Below are positions 1 to 14,800 of a stretch of DNA of 64,000 bases, one piece after another. The position numbers were made by a program, and so were the translations under genes. Below the pieces are notes generated by a model. That model was not told where the DNA came from and did no database searches. It saw nothing but the letters and a program-made list of their open reading frames with translations. This DNA comes from Nemertoderma westbladi (taxonomy: Eukaryota; Xenacoelomorpha; Nemertodermatida; Nemertodermatidae), in the NCBI GenBank assembly GCA_032718475.1, contig JAUCBJ010008428.1, positions 1 to 64,000 of the forward strand, in the 5' to 3' direction. Positions within the stretch are counted from its first letter, which is position 1; each line of letters begins with the position of its first letter.

Positions 1-489
1 CTCCCCAATAGTTCTGTACTCCTCCCCAATAGTTCCGTACTCCTCCCCAATAGTTCCGTACACTTCCCCAATAGTTCCGTAGGTTACTGATCCCCAATAG
101 TTCCGTACTCCTCCCCAATAGTTCCGTAGGCTACTGATCCCCAATAGTTCCGTACTCCTCCCCAATAGTTCCGTAGGCTACTGATCCCCAATAGTTCCGT
201 ACTCCTCCCCAATAGTTCCGTACTCCTCCCCAATAGTTCCGTACTCCTCCCCAATAGTTCCGTAGGCTACTGATCCCCAATAGTTCCGTACTCCTCCCCA
301 ATAGTTTCGTAGGCTACTGATCCCCAATAGTTCCGTACTCCTCCCCAATAGTTCCGTACTCCTCCCCAATAGTTCCGTACTCCTCCCCAATAGTTCCGTA
401 GGCTACTGATCCCCAATAGTTCCGTACTCCTCCCCAATAGTTCCGTACTCCTCCCCAATAGTTCCGTACTCCTCCCCAATAGTTCCGTA

Positions 490-3400
490 GGCTACTGATC
501 CCCAATAGTTCCGTACTCCTCCCCAATAGTTCCGTAGGCTACTGATCCCCAATAGTACCGTACTCCTCCCCAATAGTTCCGTAGGCTACTGATCCCAAAA
601 AATTTCGTACTCCTCCCCAATAGTTCCGTACTCCTCCCCAATAGTTCCGTACTCCTCCCCAATAGTTCCGTAGGCTACTGATCCCCAATAGTTCCGTACT
701 CCTCCCCAATAGTTCCGTACTCCTCCCCAATAGTTCCGTACTCCTCCCCAATAGTTCCGTACTCCTCCCCAATAGTTCCGTAGGCTACTGATCCCCAATA
801 GTTCCGTACTCCTCCCCAATAGTTCCGTAGGCTACTGATTCCCAATAGTTCCGTACTCCTCCCCAATAGTTCCGTACTCCTCCCCAATAGTTCCGTACTC
901 CTCCCCAATAGTTCCGTACTCCTCCCCAATAGTTCCGTAGTCTACTGATCCCCAATAGTTCCGTACTTCTCCCCAATAGTTCCGTACTCCTCTCCAATAG
1001 TTCCGTACTCCTCCCCAATAGTTCCGTAGGCTACTGATCCCCAATAGTTCCGTACTCCTCCCCAATAGTTCCGTAGGCTACTGATCCCCAATAGTTCCGT
1101 ACTCTTCCCCAATAGTTCCGTAGGCAAGTGATCCCCAATAGTTCCGTACTCCTCCCAAACAGTTCCGTACTCCTCCCCAATAGTTCCGTACTCCTCCCCA
1201 ATAGTTCCGTACTCCTCCCCAATAGTTCCGTACTCCTCCCCAATAATTCCGTAGGCTACTGATCCCCAATAGTTCCGTACTCCTCCCCAATAGTTCCGTA
1301 CTCCTCCCCAATAGTTCCGTACTCCTCCCCAATAGTTCCGTAGGCTACTGATCCCCAATAGTTCCGTACTCCTCCCCAATAGTTCCGTACTCCTCCCCAA
1401 TAGTTCCTTACTCCTCCCCAATAGTTCCGTAGGCTACTGATCCCCAATAGTTCCGTACTCCTCCCCAATAGTTCCGTAGGCTACTGATCCCCAATAGTTC
1501 CGTACTCCTCCCCAATAGTTCCGTACTACTCCCCAATAGTTCCGTAGGCTACTGATCCCCAATAGTTCCGTACTCCTCCCCAATCGTTCCGTACTCCTCC
1601 CCAATAGTTCCGTAGGCTACTGATCCCCAATAGTTCCGTACTCCTCCCCAATAGTTCCGTACTCCTCCCCAATAGTTCCGTACTCCTCCCCAATAGTTCT
1701 GTACTCCTCCCCAATAGTTCCGTACTCCTCTCCAATAGTTCCGTACACCTCCCCAATAGTTCCGTAGGCTACTGATCCCCAATAGTTCCGTACTCCTCCC
1801 CAATAGTTCCGTAGGCTACTGATCCCCAATAGTTCCGTACTCCTCCCCAATAGTTCCGTACTCCTCCCCAATAGTTCCGTACTCCTCCCCAATAGTTCCG
1901 TAGGCTACTGATCCCCAATAGTTCCGTACTCCTCCCCAATAGTTCCGTACTCCTCCCCAATAGTTCCGTACTCCTCCCCAATAGTTCCGTAGGCTACTGA
2001 TCCCCAATTGTTCCGTACTCCTCCCCAATAGTTCCGTACTCCTCCCCAATAGTTCCGTACTCCTCCCCAATAGTTCCGTAGGCTACTGATCCCCAATAGT
2101 TCCGTACTCCTCCCCAATAGTTCCGTACTCCTCCCCAATAGTTCCGTAGGCTACTGATCCCCAATAGTTCCGTACTCCTCCCCAATAGTTCCGTACTCCT
2201 CCCCAATAGTTCCGTACTCCTCCCCAATAGTTCCGTACTCCTCCCCAATAGTTCCGTACTCCTCCCCAATAGTTTCGTACTCCTCCCCAATAGTTCCGTA
2301 CTCCTTCCCAATTGTTCCGTACTCCTCCCCAATAGTTCCGTACTCCTCCCCAATAGTTCCGTACTCCTCCCCAATAGTTCCGTAGGCTACTGATCCCCAA
2401 TAGTTCCGTACTCCTCCCCAATAGTTACGTAGGCTACTGATCCCCAATAGTTCCGTACTCCTCCCCAATAGTTCCGTAGGCTACTGATCCCCAATAGTAC
2501 CGTACTCCTCCCCAATAGTTCCGTAGGCTACTGATCCCAAAAATTTTCGTACTCCTCCCCAATAGTTCCGTACTCCTCCCCAATAGTTCCGTACTCCTCC
2601 CCAATAGTTCCGTAGGCTACTGATCCCCAATAGTTCCGTACTCCTCCCCAATAGTTCCGTACGCCTCCCCAATAGTTCCGTACTCCTCCCCAATAGTTCC
2701 GTACTCCTCCCCAATAGTTCCGTAGGCTACTGATCCCCAATAGTTCCGTACTCCTCCCCAATAGTTCCGTAGGCTACTGATTCCCAATAGTTCCGTACTC
2801 CTCCCCAATAGTTCCGTACTCCTCCCCAATAGTTCCGTACTCCTCCCCAATAGTTCCGTACTCCTCCCCAATAGTTCCGTAGTCTAATGATCCCCAATAG
2901 TTCCGTACTTCTCCCCAATAGTTCCGTACTCCTCTCCAATAGTTCCGTACTCCTCCCCAATAGTTCCGTAGGCTACTGATCCCCAATAGTTCCGTACTCC
3001 TCCCCAATAGTTCCGTAGGCTACTGATCCCCAATAGTTCCGTACTCCTCCCCAATAGTTCCGTAAGCTACTGATCCCCAATATTTCCGTAGGCTACTGAT
3101 CCCCAATAGTTAGTTCCGTACTCCTCCCCAATAGTTCCGTAGGCTACTGATCCCCAATAGTTCCGTACTCCTCCCCAATAGTTCCGTAGGCTACTGATCC
3201 CCAATAGTTCCGTACTCTTCCCCAATAGTTCCGTACTCCTCCCCAATAGTTCCGTACTCCTCCCCAATAGTTCCGTACTCCTCCCCAATAGTTCCGTACT
3301 CCTCCCCAATAATTCCGTAGGCTACTGATCCCCAATAGTTCCGTACTCCTCCCCAATAGTTCCGTACTACTCCCCAATAGTTCCGTACTCCTCCCCAATA

Positions 3401-6275
3401 GTTCCGTAGGCTACTGATCTCCAATAGTTCCGTACTCCTCCCCAATAGTTCCGTACTCCTCCCCAATAGTTCCTTACTCCTCCCCAATAGTTCCGTAGGC
3501 TACTGATCCCCAATAGTTCCGTACTCCTCCCCAATAGTTCCGTAGGCTACTGATCCCCAATAGTTCCGTACTCCTCCCCAATAGTTCCGTACTACTCCCC
3601 AATAGTTCCGTAGGCTACTGATCCCCAATAGTTCCGTACTCCTCTCCAATCGTTCCGTACTCCTCCCCAATAGTTCCGTAGGCTACTGATCCCCAATAGT
3701 TCCGTACTCCTCCCCAATAGTTCCGTACTCGTCCCCAATAGTTCCGTACTCCTCCCCAATAGTTCTGTACTCCTCCCCAATAGTTCCGTACTCCTCCCCA
3801 ATAGTTCCGTACACCTCCCCAATAGTTCCGTAGGTTACTGATCCCCAATAGTTCCGTACTCCTCCCCAATAGTTCCGTAGGCTACTGATCCCCAATAGTT
3901 CCGTACTCCTCCCCAATAGTTCCGTAGGCTACTGATCCCCAATAGTTCCGTACTCCTCCCCAATAGTTCCGTACTCCTCCCCAATAGTTCCGTACTCCTC
4001 CCCAATAGTTCCGTAGGCTACTGATCCCCAATAGTTCCGTACTCCTCCCCAATAGTTCCGTACTCCTCCCCAATAGTTTCGTAGGCTACTGATCCCCAAT
4101 AGTTCCGTACTCCTCCCCAATAGTTCCGTACTCCTCCCCAATAGTTCCGTACTCCTCCCCAATAGTTCCGTAGGCTACTGATCCCCAATAGTTCCGTACT
4201 CCTCCCCAATAGTCCCGTACTCCTCCCCAATAGTTCCGTACTCCTCCCCAATAGTTCCGTAGGCTACTGATCCCCAATAGTTCCGTACTCCTCCCCAATA
4301 GTTCCGTAGGCTACTGATCCCCAATAGTACCGTACTCCTCCCCAATAGTTCCGTAGGCTACTGATCCCAAAAATTTTCGTACTCCTCCCCAATAGTTCCG
4401 TACTCCTCCCCAATAGTTCCGTACTCCTCCCCAATAGTTCCGTAGGCTACTGATCCCCAATAGTTCCGTACTCCTCCCCAATAGTTCCGTACTCCTCCCC
4501 AATAGTTCCGTACTCCTCCCCAATAGTTCCGTACTCCTCCCCAATAGTTCCGTAGGCTACTGATCCCCAATAGTTCCGTACTCCTCCCCAATAGTTCCGT
4601 AGGCTACTGATTCCCAATAGTTCCGTACTCCTCCCCAATAGTTCCGTACTCCTCCCCAATAGTTCCGTACTCCTCCCCAATAGTTCCGTACTCCTCCCCA
4701 ATAGTTCCGTAGTCTACTGATCCCCAATAGTTCCGTACTTCTCCCCAATAGTTCCGTACTCCTCTCCAATAGTTCCGTACTCCTCCCCAATAGTTCCGTA
4801 GGCTACTGATCCCCAATAGTTCCGTACTCCTCCCCAATAGTTCCGTAGGCTACTGATCCCCAATAGTTCCGTACTCTTCCCCAATAGTTCCGTAGGCAAG
4901 TGATCCCCAATAGTTCCGTACTCCTCCCAAACAGTTCCGTACTCCTCCCCAATAGTTCCGTACTCCTCCCCAATAGTTCCGTACTCCTCCCCAATAGTTC
5001 CGTACTCCTCCCCAATAATTCCGTAGGCTACTGATCCCCAATAGTTCCGTACTCCTCCCCAATTGTTCCGTACTCCTCCCCAATAGTTCCGTACTCCTCC
5101 CCAATAGTTCCGTAGGCTACTGATCCCCAATAGTTCCGTACTCCTCCCCAATAGTTCCGTACTCCTCCCCAATAGTTCCTTACTCCTCCCCAATAGTTCC
5201 GTAGGCTACTGATCCCCAATAGTTCCGTACTCCTCCCCAATAGTTCCGTAGGCTACTGATCCCCAATAGTTCCGTACTCCTCCCCAATAGTTCCGTACTA
5301 CTCCCCAATAGTTCCGTAGGCTACTGATCCCCAATAGTTCCGTACTCCTCCCCAATCGTTCCGTACTCCTCCCCAATAGTTCCGTAGGCTACTGATCCCC
5401 AATAGTTCCGTACTCCTCCCCAATAGTTCCGTACTCCTCCCCAATAGTTCCGTACTAATCCCCAATAGTTCTGTACTCCTCCCCAATAGTTCCGTACTCC
5501 TCTCCAATAGTTCCGTACACCTCCCCAATAGTTCCGTAGGCTACTGATCCCCAATAGTTCCGTACTCCTCCCCAATAGTTCCGTAGGCTACTGATCCCCA
5601 ATAGTTCCGTACTCCTCCCCAATAGTTCCGTACTCCTCCCCAATAGTTCCGTACTCCTCCCCAATAGTTCCGTAGGCTACTGATCCCCAATAGTTCCGTA
5701 CTCCTCCCCAATAGTTCCGTACTCCTCCCCAATAGTTCCGTACTCCTCCCCAATAGTTCCGTAGGCTACTGATCCCCAATAGTTCCGTACTCCTCCCCAA
5801 TAGTTCCGTACTCCTCCCCAATAGTTTCGTAGGCTACTGATCCCCAATAGTTCCGTACTCCTCCCCAATAGTTCCGTAGGCTTACTGATCCCCAATAGTT
5901 CCGTACTCCTCCCCAATAGTTCCGTACGCTACTGATCCCCAATAGTACCGTACTCCTCCCCAATAGTTCCGTAGGCTACTGATCCCAAAAATTTTCGTAC
6001 TCCTCCCCAATAGTTCCGTACTCCTCCCCAATAGTTCCGTACTCCTCCCCAATAGTTCCGTAGGCTACTGATCCCCAATAGTTCCGTACTCCTCCCCAAT
6101 AGTTCCGTACTCCTCCCCAATAGTTCCGTACTCCTCCCCAATAGTTCCGTACTCCTCCCCAATAGTTCCGTACTCCTCCCCAATAGTTCCGTACTCCTCC
6201 CCAATAGTTCCGTACTCCTCCCCAATAGTTCCGTAGGCTACTGATCCCCAATAGTTCCGTACTCCTCCCCAATAG
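490..6275 (+). repeat. Higher-order repeat family, 1.6-1.9 kb period
   Basis: An A-tract core variant (CCCAAAAATTTTCGT or near) recurs at 594, 2536, 4366 and 5984, giving periods of 1942, 1830 and 1618 bp. About 47 bp upstream of each copy is a linked variant, CCCCAATAGTACCGT. Downstream of the first three come the same markers in the same order: an AGTCTACTGAT spacer and an ACTTCT spacer. A larger 3772-bp shift relates 942-1756 to 4714-5528, including a CCCAAACAGTTCCGT core and an AGGCAAGTGAT spacer. The period differences are sums of 21 and 26 bp, as expected if blocks gain and lose whole units. Confidence 0.85.
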
Positions 6276-8248
6276 TTCCGTAGGCTACTGATTCCCAATA
6301 GTTCCGTACTCCTCCCCAATAGTTCCGTACTCCTCCCCAATAGTTCCGTACTCCTCCCCAATAGTTCCGTAGGCTACTGATCCCCAATAGTTCCGTACTC
6401 CTCCCCAATAGTTCCGTACTCCTCCCCAATAGTTCCGTAGTCTACTGATCCCCAATAGTTCCGTACTTCTCCCAAATAGTTCCGTACTCCACTCCAATAG
6501 TTCCGTACTCCTCCCCAATAGTTCCGTAGGCTACTGATCCCCAATAGTTCCGTACTCCTCCCCAATAGTTCCGTAGGCTACTGATCCCCAATAGTTCCGT
6601 ACTCCTCCCCAATAGTTCCGTAGGCTACTGATCCCCAATAGTTCCGTAGGCTACTGATCCCCAATAGTTCCGTACTCCTCCCCAATAGTTCCGTAGGCTA
6701 CTGATCCCCAATAGTTCCGTACTCCTCCCCAATAGTTCCGTAGGCTACTGATCCCCAATAGTTCCGTACTCCTCCCCAATAGTTCCGTAGGCTACTGATC
6801 CCCAATAGTTCCGTAGGCTACTGATCCCCAATAGTTCCGTACTCCTCTCCAATAGTTCCGTAGGCTACTGATCCCCAATAGTTCCGTACTTCTCCCCAAT
6901 AGTTCCGTACTCCTCCCCAATAGTTCCGTAGGCTACTGATCCCCAATAGTTCCGTACTCCTCCCCAATAGTTCCGTAGGCTACTGATCCCCAATAGTTCC
7001 GTACTCCTCCCCAATAGTTCCGTAGGCTACTGATCCCCAATAGTTCCGTACTCCTCCCCAATAGTTCCGTAGGCTACTGATCCCCAATAGTTCCGTACTC
7101 CTCCCCAATAGTTCCGTACTCCTCCCCAATAGTTCCGTACTCCTCCCCAATAGTTCCGTACTCCTCCCCAATAGTTCCGTACTCCTCCCCAATAGTTCCG
7201 TACTCCTCCCCAATAGTTCCGTAGGCTACTGATCCCCAATAGTTCCGTACTCCTCCCCAATAGTTCCGTACTCCTCCCCAATAGTTCCGTACTCCTCCCC
7301 AATAGTTCCGTAGGCTACTGATCCCCAATAGTTCCGTACTCCTCCCCAATAGTTCCGTACTCCTCCCCAATAGTTCCGTACTCCTCCCCAATAGTTCCGT
7401 ACTCCTCCCCAATAGTTCCGTACTCCTCCCCAATAGTTCCGTAGGCTACTGATCCCCAATAGTTCCGTACTCCTCCCCAATAGTTCCGTACTCCTCCCCA
7501 ATAGTTCCGTACTCCTCCCCAATAGTTCCGTAGGCTACTGATCCCCAATAGTTCCGTACTCCTCCCCAATAGTTCCGTACTCCTCCCCAATAGTTCCGTA
7601 GGCTACTGATCCCCAATAGTTCCGTACTCCTCCCCAATAGTTCCGTACTCCTCCCCAATAGTTCCGTACTCCTCCCCAATAGTTCCGTAGGCTACTGATC
7701 CCCAATAGTTCCGTAGGCTACTGATCCCCAATAGTTCCGTACTCCTCCCCAATAGTTCCGTAGGCTACTGATCCCCAATAGTTCCGTTCTCCTCCCCAAT
7801 AGTTCCGTAGGCTACTGATCCCCAATAGTTCCGTACTCCTCCCCAATAGTTCCGTACTCCTCCCCAATAGTTCCGTACTCCTCCCCAATAGTTCCGTAGG
7901 CTACTGATCCCCAATAGTTCCGTACTCCTCCCCAATAGTTCCGTACTCCTCCCCAATAGTTCCGTAGGCTACTAATCCCCAATAGTTCCGTACTCCTCCC
8001 CAATAGTTCCGTACTCCTCCCCAATAGTTCCGTACTCCTCCCCAATAGTTCCGTAGGCTACTGATCCCCAATAGTTCCGTACTCCTCCCCAATAGTTCCG
8101 TAGGCTACTGATCCCCAATAGTTCCGTACTCCTCCCCAATAGTTCCGTACTCCTCCCCAATAGTTCCGTAGGCTACTGATCCCCAATAGTTCCGTACTCC
8201 TCCCCAATAGTACCGTACTCCTCCCCAATAGTTCCGTAGGCTACTGAT

Positions 8249-8797
8249 CCCAAAAATTTTCGTACTCCTCCCCAATAGTTCCGTACTCCTCCCCAATAGT
8301 TCCGTACTCCTCCCCAATAGTTCCGTACTCCTCCCCAATAGTTCCGTAGGCTACTGATCCCAAAAATTTTCGTACTCCTCCCCAATAGTTCCGTACTCCT
8401 CCCCAATAGTTCCGTACTCCTCCCCAATAGTTCCGTAGGCTACTGATCCCCAATAGTTCCGTACTCCTCCCCAATAGTTCCGTACTCCTCCCCAATAGTT
8501 CCGTAGGCTACTGATCCCCAATAGTTCCGTACTCCTCCCCAATAGTACCGTACTCCTCCCCAATAGTTCCGTAGGCTACTGATCCCAAAAATTTTCGTAC
8601 TCCTCCCCAATAGTTCCGTACTCCTCCCCAATAGTTCCGTACTCCTCCCCAATAGTTCCGTAGGCTACTGATCCCAAAAATTTTCGTACTCCTCCCCAAT
8701 AGTTCCGTACTCCTCCCCAATAGTTCCGTACTCCTCCCCAATAGTTCCGTACTCCTCCCCAATAGTTCCGAAGGCTACTGATCCCAAAAATTTTCGT
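8249..8797 (+). repeat. Cluster of A-tract core variants
   Basis: Five copies of the core variant CCCAAAAATTTTCGT lie at 8249, 8359, 8584, 8673 and 8783. Elsewhere in the array the variant occurs only about once per 1.6-1.9 kb, or is absent. Each copy follows an L spacer and precedes an S spacer. Spacings of 110, 225, 89 and 110 bp show local amplification of a small 3-4-unit block. AAAAATTTT is a symmetric A-tract of the kind known to bend DNA or exclude nucleosomes; any role here is inference. Confidence 0.85.
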
Positions 8798-8863
8798 ACT
8801 CCTCCCCAATAGTTCCGTACTCCTCCCCAATAGTTCCGTACTCCTCCCCAATAGTTCCGTAGG

Positions 8864-11800
8864 CTACTGATCCCCAATAGTTCCGTACTCCTCCCCAATA
8901 GTTCCGTACTCCTCCCCAATAGTTCCGTACTCCTCCCCAATAGTTCCGTACTCCTCCCCAATAGTTCCGTAGGCTACTGATCCCCAATAGTTCCGTACTC
9001 CTCCCCAATAGTTCCGTAGGCTACTGATTCCCAATAGTTCCGTACTCCTCCCCAATAGTTCCGTACTCCTCCCCAATAGTTCCGTACTCCTCCCCAATAG
9101 TTCCGTACTCCTCCCCAATAGTTCCGTAGTCTACTGATCCCCAATAGTTCCGTACTTCTCCCCAATAGTTCCGTACTCCTCTCCAATAGTTCCGTACTCC
9201 TCCCCAATAGTTCCGTAGGCTACTGATCCCCAATAGTTCCGTACTCCTCCCCAATAGTTCCGTAGTCTACTGATCCCCAATAGTTCCGTACTCCTCCCCA
9301 ATAGTTCCGTACTCCTCCCCAATAGTTCCGTACTCCTCCCCAATAGTTCCGTAGTCTACAGATCCCCAATAGTTCCGTACTTCTCCCCAATAGTTCCGTA
9401 CTCCTCTCCAATAGTTCCGTACTCCTCCCCAATAGTTCCGTAGGCTACTGATCCCCAATAGTTCCGTACTCCTCCCCAATAGTTCCGTAGGCTACTGATC
9501 CCCAATAGTTCCGTACTCCTCCCCAATAGTTCCGTACTCCTCCCCAATAGTTCCGTACTCCTCCCCTATAGTTCCGTACTCCTCCCCAATAGTTCCGTAG
9601 GCTACTGATCCCCAATAGTTCCGTAGGCTACTGATCCCCAATAGTTAGTTCCGTACTCCTCCCCAATAGTTCCGTAGGCTACTGATCCCCAATAGTTCCG
9701 TACTCCTCCCCAATAGTTCCGTACTCCTCCCCAATAGTTCCGTAGGCTACTGATCCCCAATAGTTCCGTACTCTTCCCCAATAGTTCCGTAGGCTACTGA
9801 ACCCCAATAGTTCCGTACTCCTCCCAAACAGTTCCGTACTCCTCCCCAATAGTTCCGTACTCCTCCCCAATAGTTCCGTACTCCTCCCCAATAGTTCCGT
9901 ACTCCTCCCCAATAATTCCGTAGGCTACTGATCCCCAATAGTTCCGTACTCCTCCCCAATAGTTCCGTACTCCTCCCCAATAGTTCCGTACTCCTCCCCA
10001 ATAGTTCCGTAGGCTACTGATCCCCAATAGTTCCGTACTCCTCCCCAATAGTTCCGTACTCCTCCCTAATAGTTCCTTACTCCTCCCCAATAGTTCCGTA
10101 GGCTACTGATCCCCAATAGTTCCGTACTCCTCCCCAATAGTTCCGTAGGCTACTGATCCCCAATAGTTCCGTACTCCTCCCCAATAGTTCCGTACTACTC
10201 CCCAATAGTTCCGTAGGCTACTGATCCCCAATAGTTCCGTACTCCTCCCCAATCGTTCCGTACTCCTCCCCAATAGTTCCGTAGGCTACTGATCCCCAAT
10301 AGTTCCGTAGGCTACTGATCCCCAATAGTTCCGTACTCCTCCTCAATAGTTCCGTACTCCTCCCCAATAGTTCCGTAGTCTACTGATCCCCAATAGTTCC
10401 GTACTTCTCCCCAATAGTTCCGTACTCCTCTCCAATAGTTCCGTACTCCTCCCCAATAGTTCCGTAGGCTACTGATCCCCAATAGTTCCGTAGGCTACTG
10501 ATCCCCAATAGTTCCGTACTCCTCCCCAATAGTTCCGTAGGCTACTGATCCCCAATAGTTCCGTACTCCTCCCCAATAGTTCCGTAGGCTACTGATCCCC
10601 AATAGTTCCGTACATCTCCCCAATAGTTCCGTACTCCTCTCCAATAGTTCCGTAGGCTACTGATCCCCAATAGTTCCGTACTCCTCCCCAATAGTTCCGT
10701 AGGCTACTGATCCCCAATAGTTCCGTACATCTCCCCAATAGTTCCGTACTCCTCCCCAATAGTTCCGTAGGCTACTGATCCCCAATAGTTCCGTACTCCT
10801 CCCCAATAGTTCCGTAGGCTACTGATCCCCAATAGTTCCGTACATCTCCCCAATAGTTCCGTACTCCTCCCCAATAGTTCCGTAGGCTACTGATCCCCAA
10901 TAGTTCCGTACTCCTCCCCAATAGTTCCGTAGGCTACTGATCCCCAATAGTTCCGTACATCTCCCCAATAGTTCCGTACTCCTCTCCAATAGTTCCGTAC
11001 TCCTCCCCAATAGTTCCGTAGGCTACTGATCCCCAATAGTTCCGTACTCCTCCCCAATAGTTCCGTAGGCTACTGATCCCCAATAGTTCCGTACTCCTCC
11101 CCAATAGTTCCGTAGGCTACTGATCCCCAATAGTTCCGTAGGCTACTGATCCCCAATAGTTCCGTAGGCTACTGATCCCCAATAGTTCCGTACTCCTCCC
11201 CAATAGTTCCGTAGGCTACTGATCCCCAATAGTTCCGTAGGCTACTGATCCCCAATAGTTCCGTAGGCTACTGATCCCCAATAGTTCCGTACTCCTCCCC
11301 AATAGTTCCGTAGGCTACTGATCCCCAATAGTTCCGTACTCCTCCCCAATAGTTCCGTACTCCTCCCCAATAGTTCCGTAGGCTACTGATCCCCAATAGT
11401 TCCGTACTCCTCCCCAATAGTTCCGTACTCCTCCCCAATAGTTCCGTAGGCTACTGATCCCCAATAGTTCCGTACTCCTCCCCCAATAGTTCCGTAGGCT
11501 ACTGATCCCCAATAGTTCCGCAGGCTACTGATCCCCAATAGTTCCGTACTCCTCCTCAATAGATCCGTACTTCTCCCCAATAGTTCCGTGCTCCTCCCCA
11601 ATAGTTCCGTAGGCTACAGATCCCCAATAGATCCGTACTCCTCCCCAATAGTTCTGTACTCCTCCCCAATTGTTCCGTACTCCACCCCAATAGTTCCGTA
11701 CTCCTCCCCAATAGTTCCGTACTCCTCCCCAATAGTTCCGTAGGCTACTGATCCCCAATAGTTCCGTACTCCTCCCCAATAATTCCGTACTCCTCCCCAA

Positions 11801-14800
11801 TAGTTCCGTACTCATCCCCAATAGTTCCGTAGGCTACTGATCCCCAATAGTTCCGTACTCCTCCCCAATAGTTCCGTACTCCTCCCAAATAGTTCCGTAC
11901 TCCTTCCCAATAGTTCCGTACTCCTCCCCAATAGTTCCGTAGGCTACTGATCCCCAATAGTTCCGTACTCCTCCCCAATAGTTCCGTACTCCTCCCCAAT
12001 AGTTCCGTACTCCTCCCCAATAGTTCCGTACTACTCCCCAATAGTTCCGTAGGCTACTGATCCCCAATAGTTCCGTACTCCTCCCCAATTGTTCCGTAGG
12101 CTACTGATCCCCAATAGTTCCGTACTCCTCCCCAATAGTTCCGTAGGCTACTGATCCCCAATAGTTCCGTACTCCTCCCCAATAGTTCCGTAGGCTACTG
12201 ATCCCCAATAGTTCCGTACTCCTCCGCAATAGTTCCGTACTCCTCCCCAATAGTTCCGAACTCCTCCCCAATAGTTCCGTACTCCTCCCTAATAGTTCCG
12301 TACTCATCCCCAATAGTTCCGTACTCCTCCCCAATAGTTCCGTAGGCTACTGATCCCCAATAGTTCCGTACTCCTCCCCAATAGTTCCGTGGGCTACAGA
12401 TCCCCAATAGTTCCATACTCCTCCCCAATAGTTCCGTACTCCTCCCCAATAGTTCCGTACTCCTCCCCAATAGTTGCGTACTCCTCCCTAATAGTTCCGT
12501 ACTCCTCCCCAATAGTTCCGTAATCCTCCCCAATAGTTCCGTACTCCTCCCCAATAGTACCGTAGGCTACTGATCCCCAATAGTTCCGTACTCCTCCCCA
12601 ATAGTTCCGTAGGCTACTGATCCCCAATAGTTCCGTTCTCCTCCCCAATAGTTCCGTACTCCTCCCCAATAGTTCCGTACTCCTCCCCAATAGTTCCGTA
12701 CTCCTCCCCAATAGTTCCGTAGGCTACTGATCCCCAATAGTTCCGTACTCCTCCCCAATAGTTCCGTAGGCTACTGATCCCCAATAGTTCCGTACTCCTC
12801 CCCAATAGTTCCGTAGGCTACTGATCCCCAATAGTTCCGTACTCCTCCCCAATAGTTCCGTACTCCTCCCCAATAGTTCCGTAGGCTACTGATCCCCAAT
12901 AGTTCCGTACTCCTCCCCAATAGTTCCGTAGGCTACTGATCCCCAATAGTTCCGTACTCCTCCCCAATAGTTCCGTACTCCTCCCCAATAGTTCCGTACT
13001 CCTCCCCAATAGTTCCGTACTCCTCCCCAATAGTTCCGTAGTCTACTGATCCCCAATAGTTCCGTACTTCTCCCCAATAGTTCCGTACTCCTCTCCAATA
13101 GTTCCGTACTCCTCCCCAATAGTTCCGTAGGCTACTGATCCCCAATAGTTCCGTACTCCTCCCCAATAGTTCCGTAGGCTACTGATCCCCAATAGTTCCG
13201 TACTCCTCCCCAATAGTTCCGTACTCCTCCCCAATAGTTCCTTACTCCTCCCCAATAGTTCCGTAGGCTACTGATCCCCAATAGTTCCGTACTCCTCCCC
13301 AATAGTTCCGTAGGCTACTGATCCCCAATAGTTCCGTACTCCTCCCCAATAGTTCCGTAGGCTACTGATCCCCAATAGTTCCGTACTCCTCCCCAATAGT
13401 TCCGTAGGCTACTGATCCCCAATAGTTCCGTAGGCTACTGATCCCCAATAGTTCCGTACTCCTCCCCAATAGTTCCGTAGGCTACTGATCCCCAATAGTT
13501 CCGTAGGCTACTGATCCCCAATAGTTAGTTCCGTACTCCTCCCCAATAGTTCCGTAGGCTACTGATCCCCAATAGTTCCGTACTCCTCCCCAATAGTTCC
13601 GTACTCCTCCCCAATAGTTCCGTAGGCTACTGATCCCCAATAGTTCCGTACTCTTCCCCAATAGTTCCGTAGGCTACTGAACCCCAATAGTTCCGTACTC
13701 CTCCCAAACAGTTCCGTACTCCTCCCCAATAGTTCCGTACTCCTCCCCAATAGTTCCGTACTCCTCCCCAATAGTTCCGTACTCCTCCCCAATAATTCCG
13801 TAGGCTACTGATCCCCAATAGTTCCGTACTCCTCCCCAATAGTTCCGTACTCCTCCCCAATAGTTCCGTACTCCTCCCCAATAGTTCCGTAGGCTACTGA
13901 TCCCCAATAGTTCCGTACTCCTCCCCAATAGTTCCGTACTCCTCCCCAATAGTTCCTTACTCCTCCCCAATAGTTCCGTAGGCTACTGATCCCCAATAGT
14001 TCCGTACTCCTCCCCAATAGTTCCGTAGGCTACTGATCCCCAATAGTTCCGTACTCCTCCCCAATAGTTCCGTACTACTCCCCAATAGTTCCGTAGGCTA
14101 CTGATCCCCAATAGTTCCGTACTCCTCCCCAATCGTTCCGTACTCCTCCCCAATAGTTCCGTAGGCTACTGATCCCCAATAGTTCCGTAGGCTACTGATC
14201 CCCAATAGTTCCGTACTCCTCCCCAATAGTTCCGTACTCCTCCCCAATAGTTCCGTAGTCTACTGATCCCCAATAGTTCCGTACTTCTCCCCAATAGTTC
14301 CGTACTCCTCTCCAATAGTTCCGTACTCCTCCCCAATAGTTCCGTAGGCTACTGATCCCCAATAGTTCCGTAGGCTACTGATCCCCAATAGTTCCGTACT
14401 CCTCCCCAATAGTTCCGTAGGCTACTGATCCCCAATAGTTCCGTACTCCTCCCCAATAGTTCCGTAGGCTACTGATCCCCAATAGTTCCGTACATCTCCC
14501 CAATAGTTCCGTACTCCTCTCCAATAGTTCCGTAGGCTACTGATCCCCAATAGTTCCGTACTCCTCCCCAATAGTTCCGTAGGCTACTGATCCCCAATAG
14601 TTCCGTACATCTCCCCAATAGTTCCGTACTCCTCCCCAATAGTTCCGTAGGCTACTGATCCCCAATAGTTCCGTACTCCTCCCCAATAGTTCCGTAGGCT
14701 ACTGATCCCCAATAGTTCCGTACATCTCCCCAATAGTTCCGTACTCCTCCCCAATAGTTCCGTAGGCTACTGATCCCCAATAGTTCCGTACTCCTCCCCA

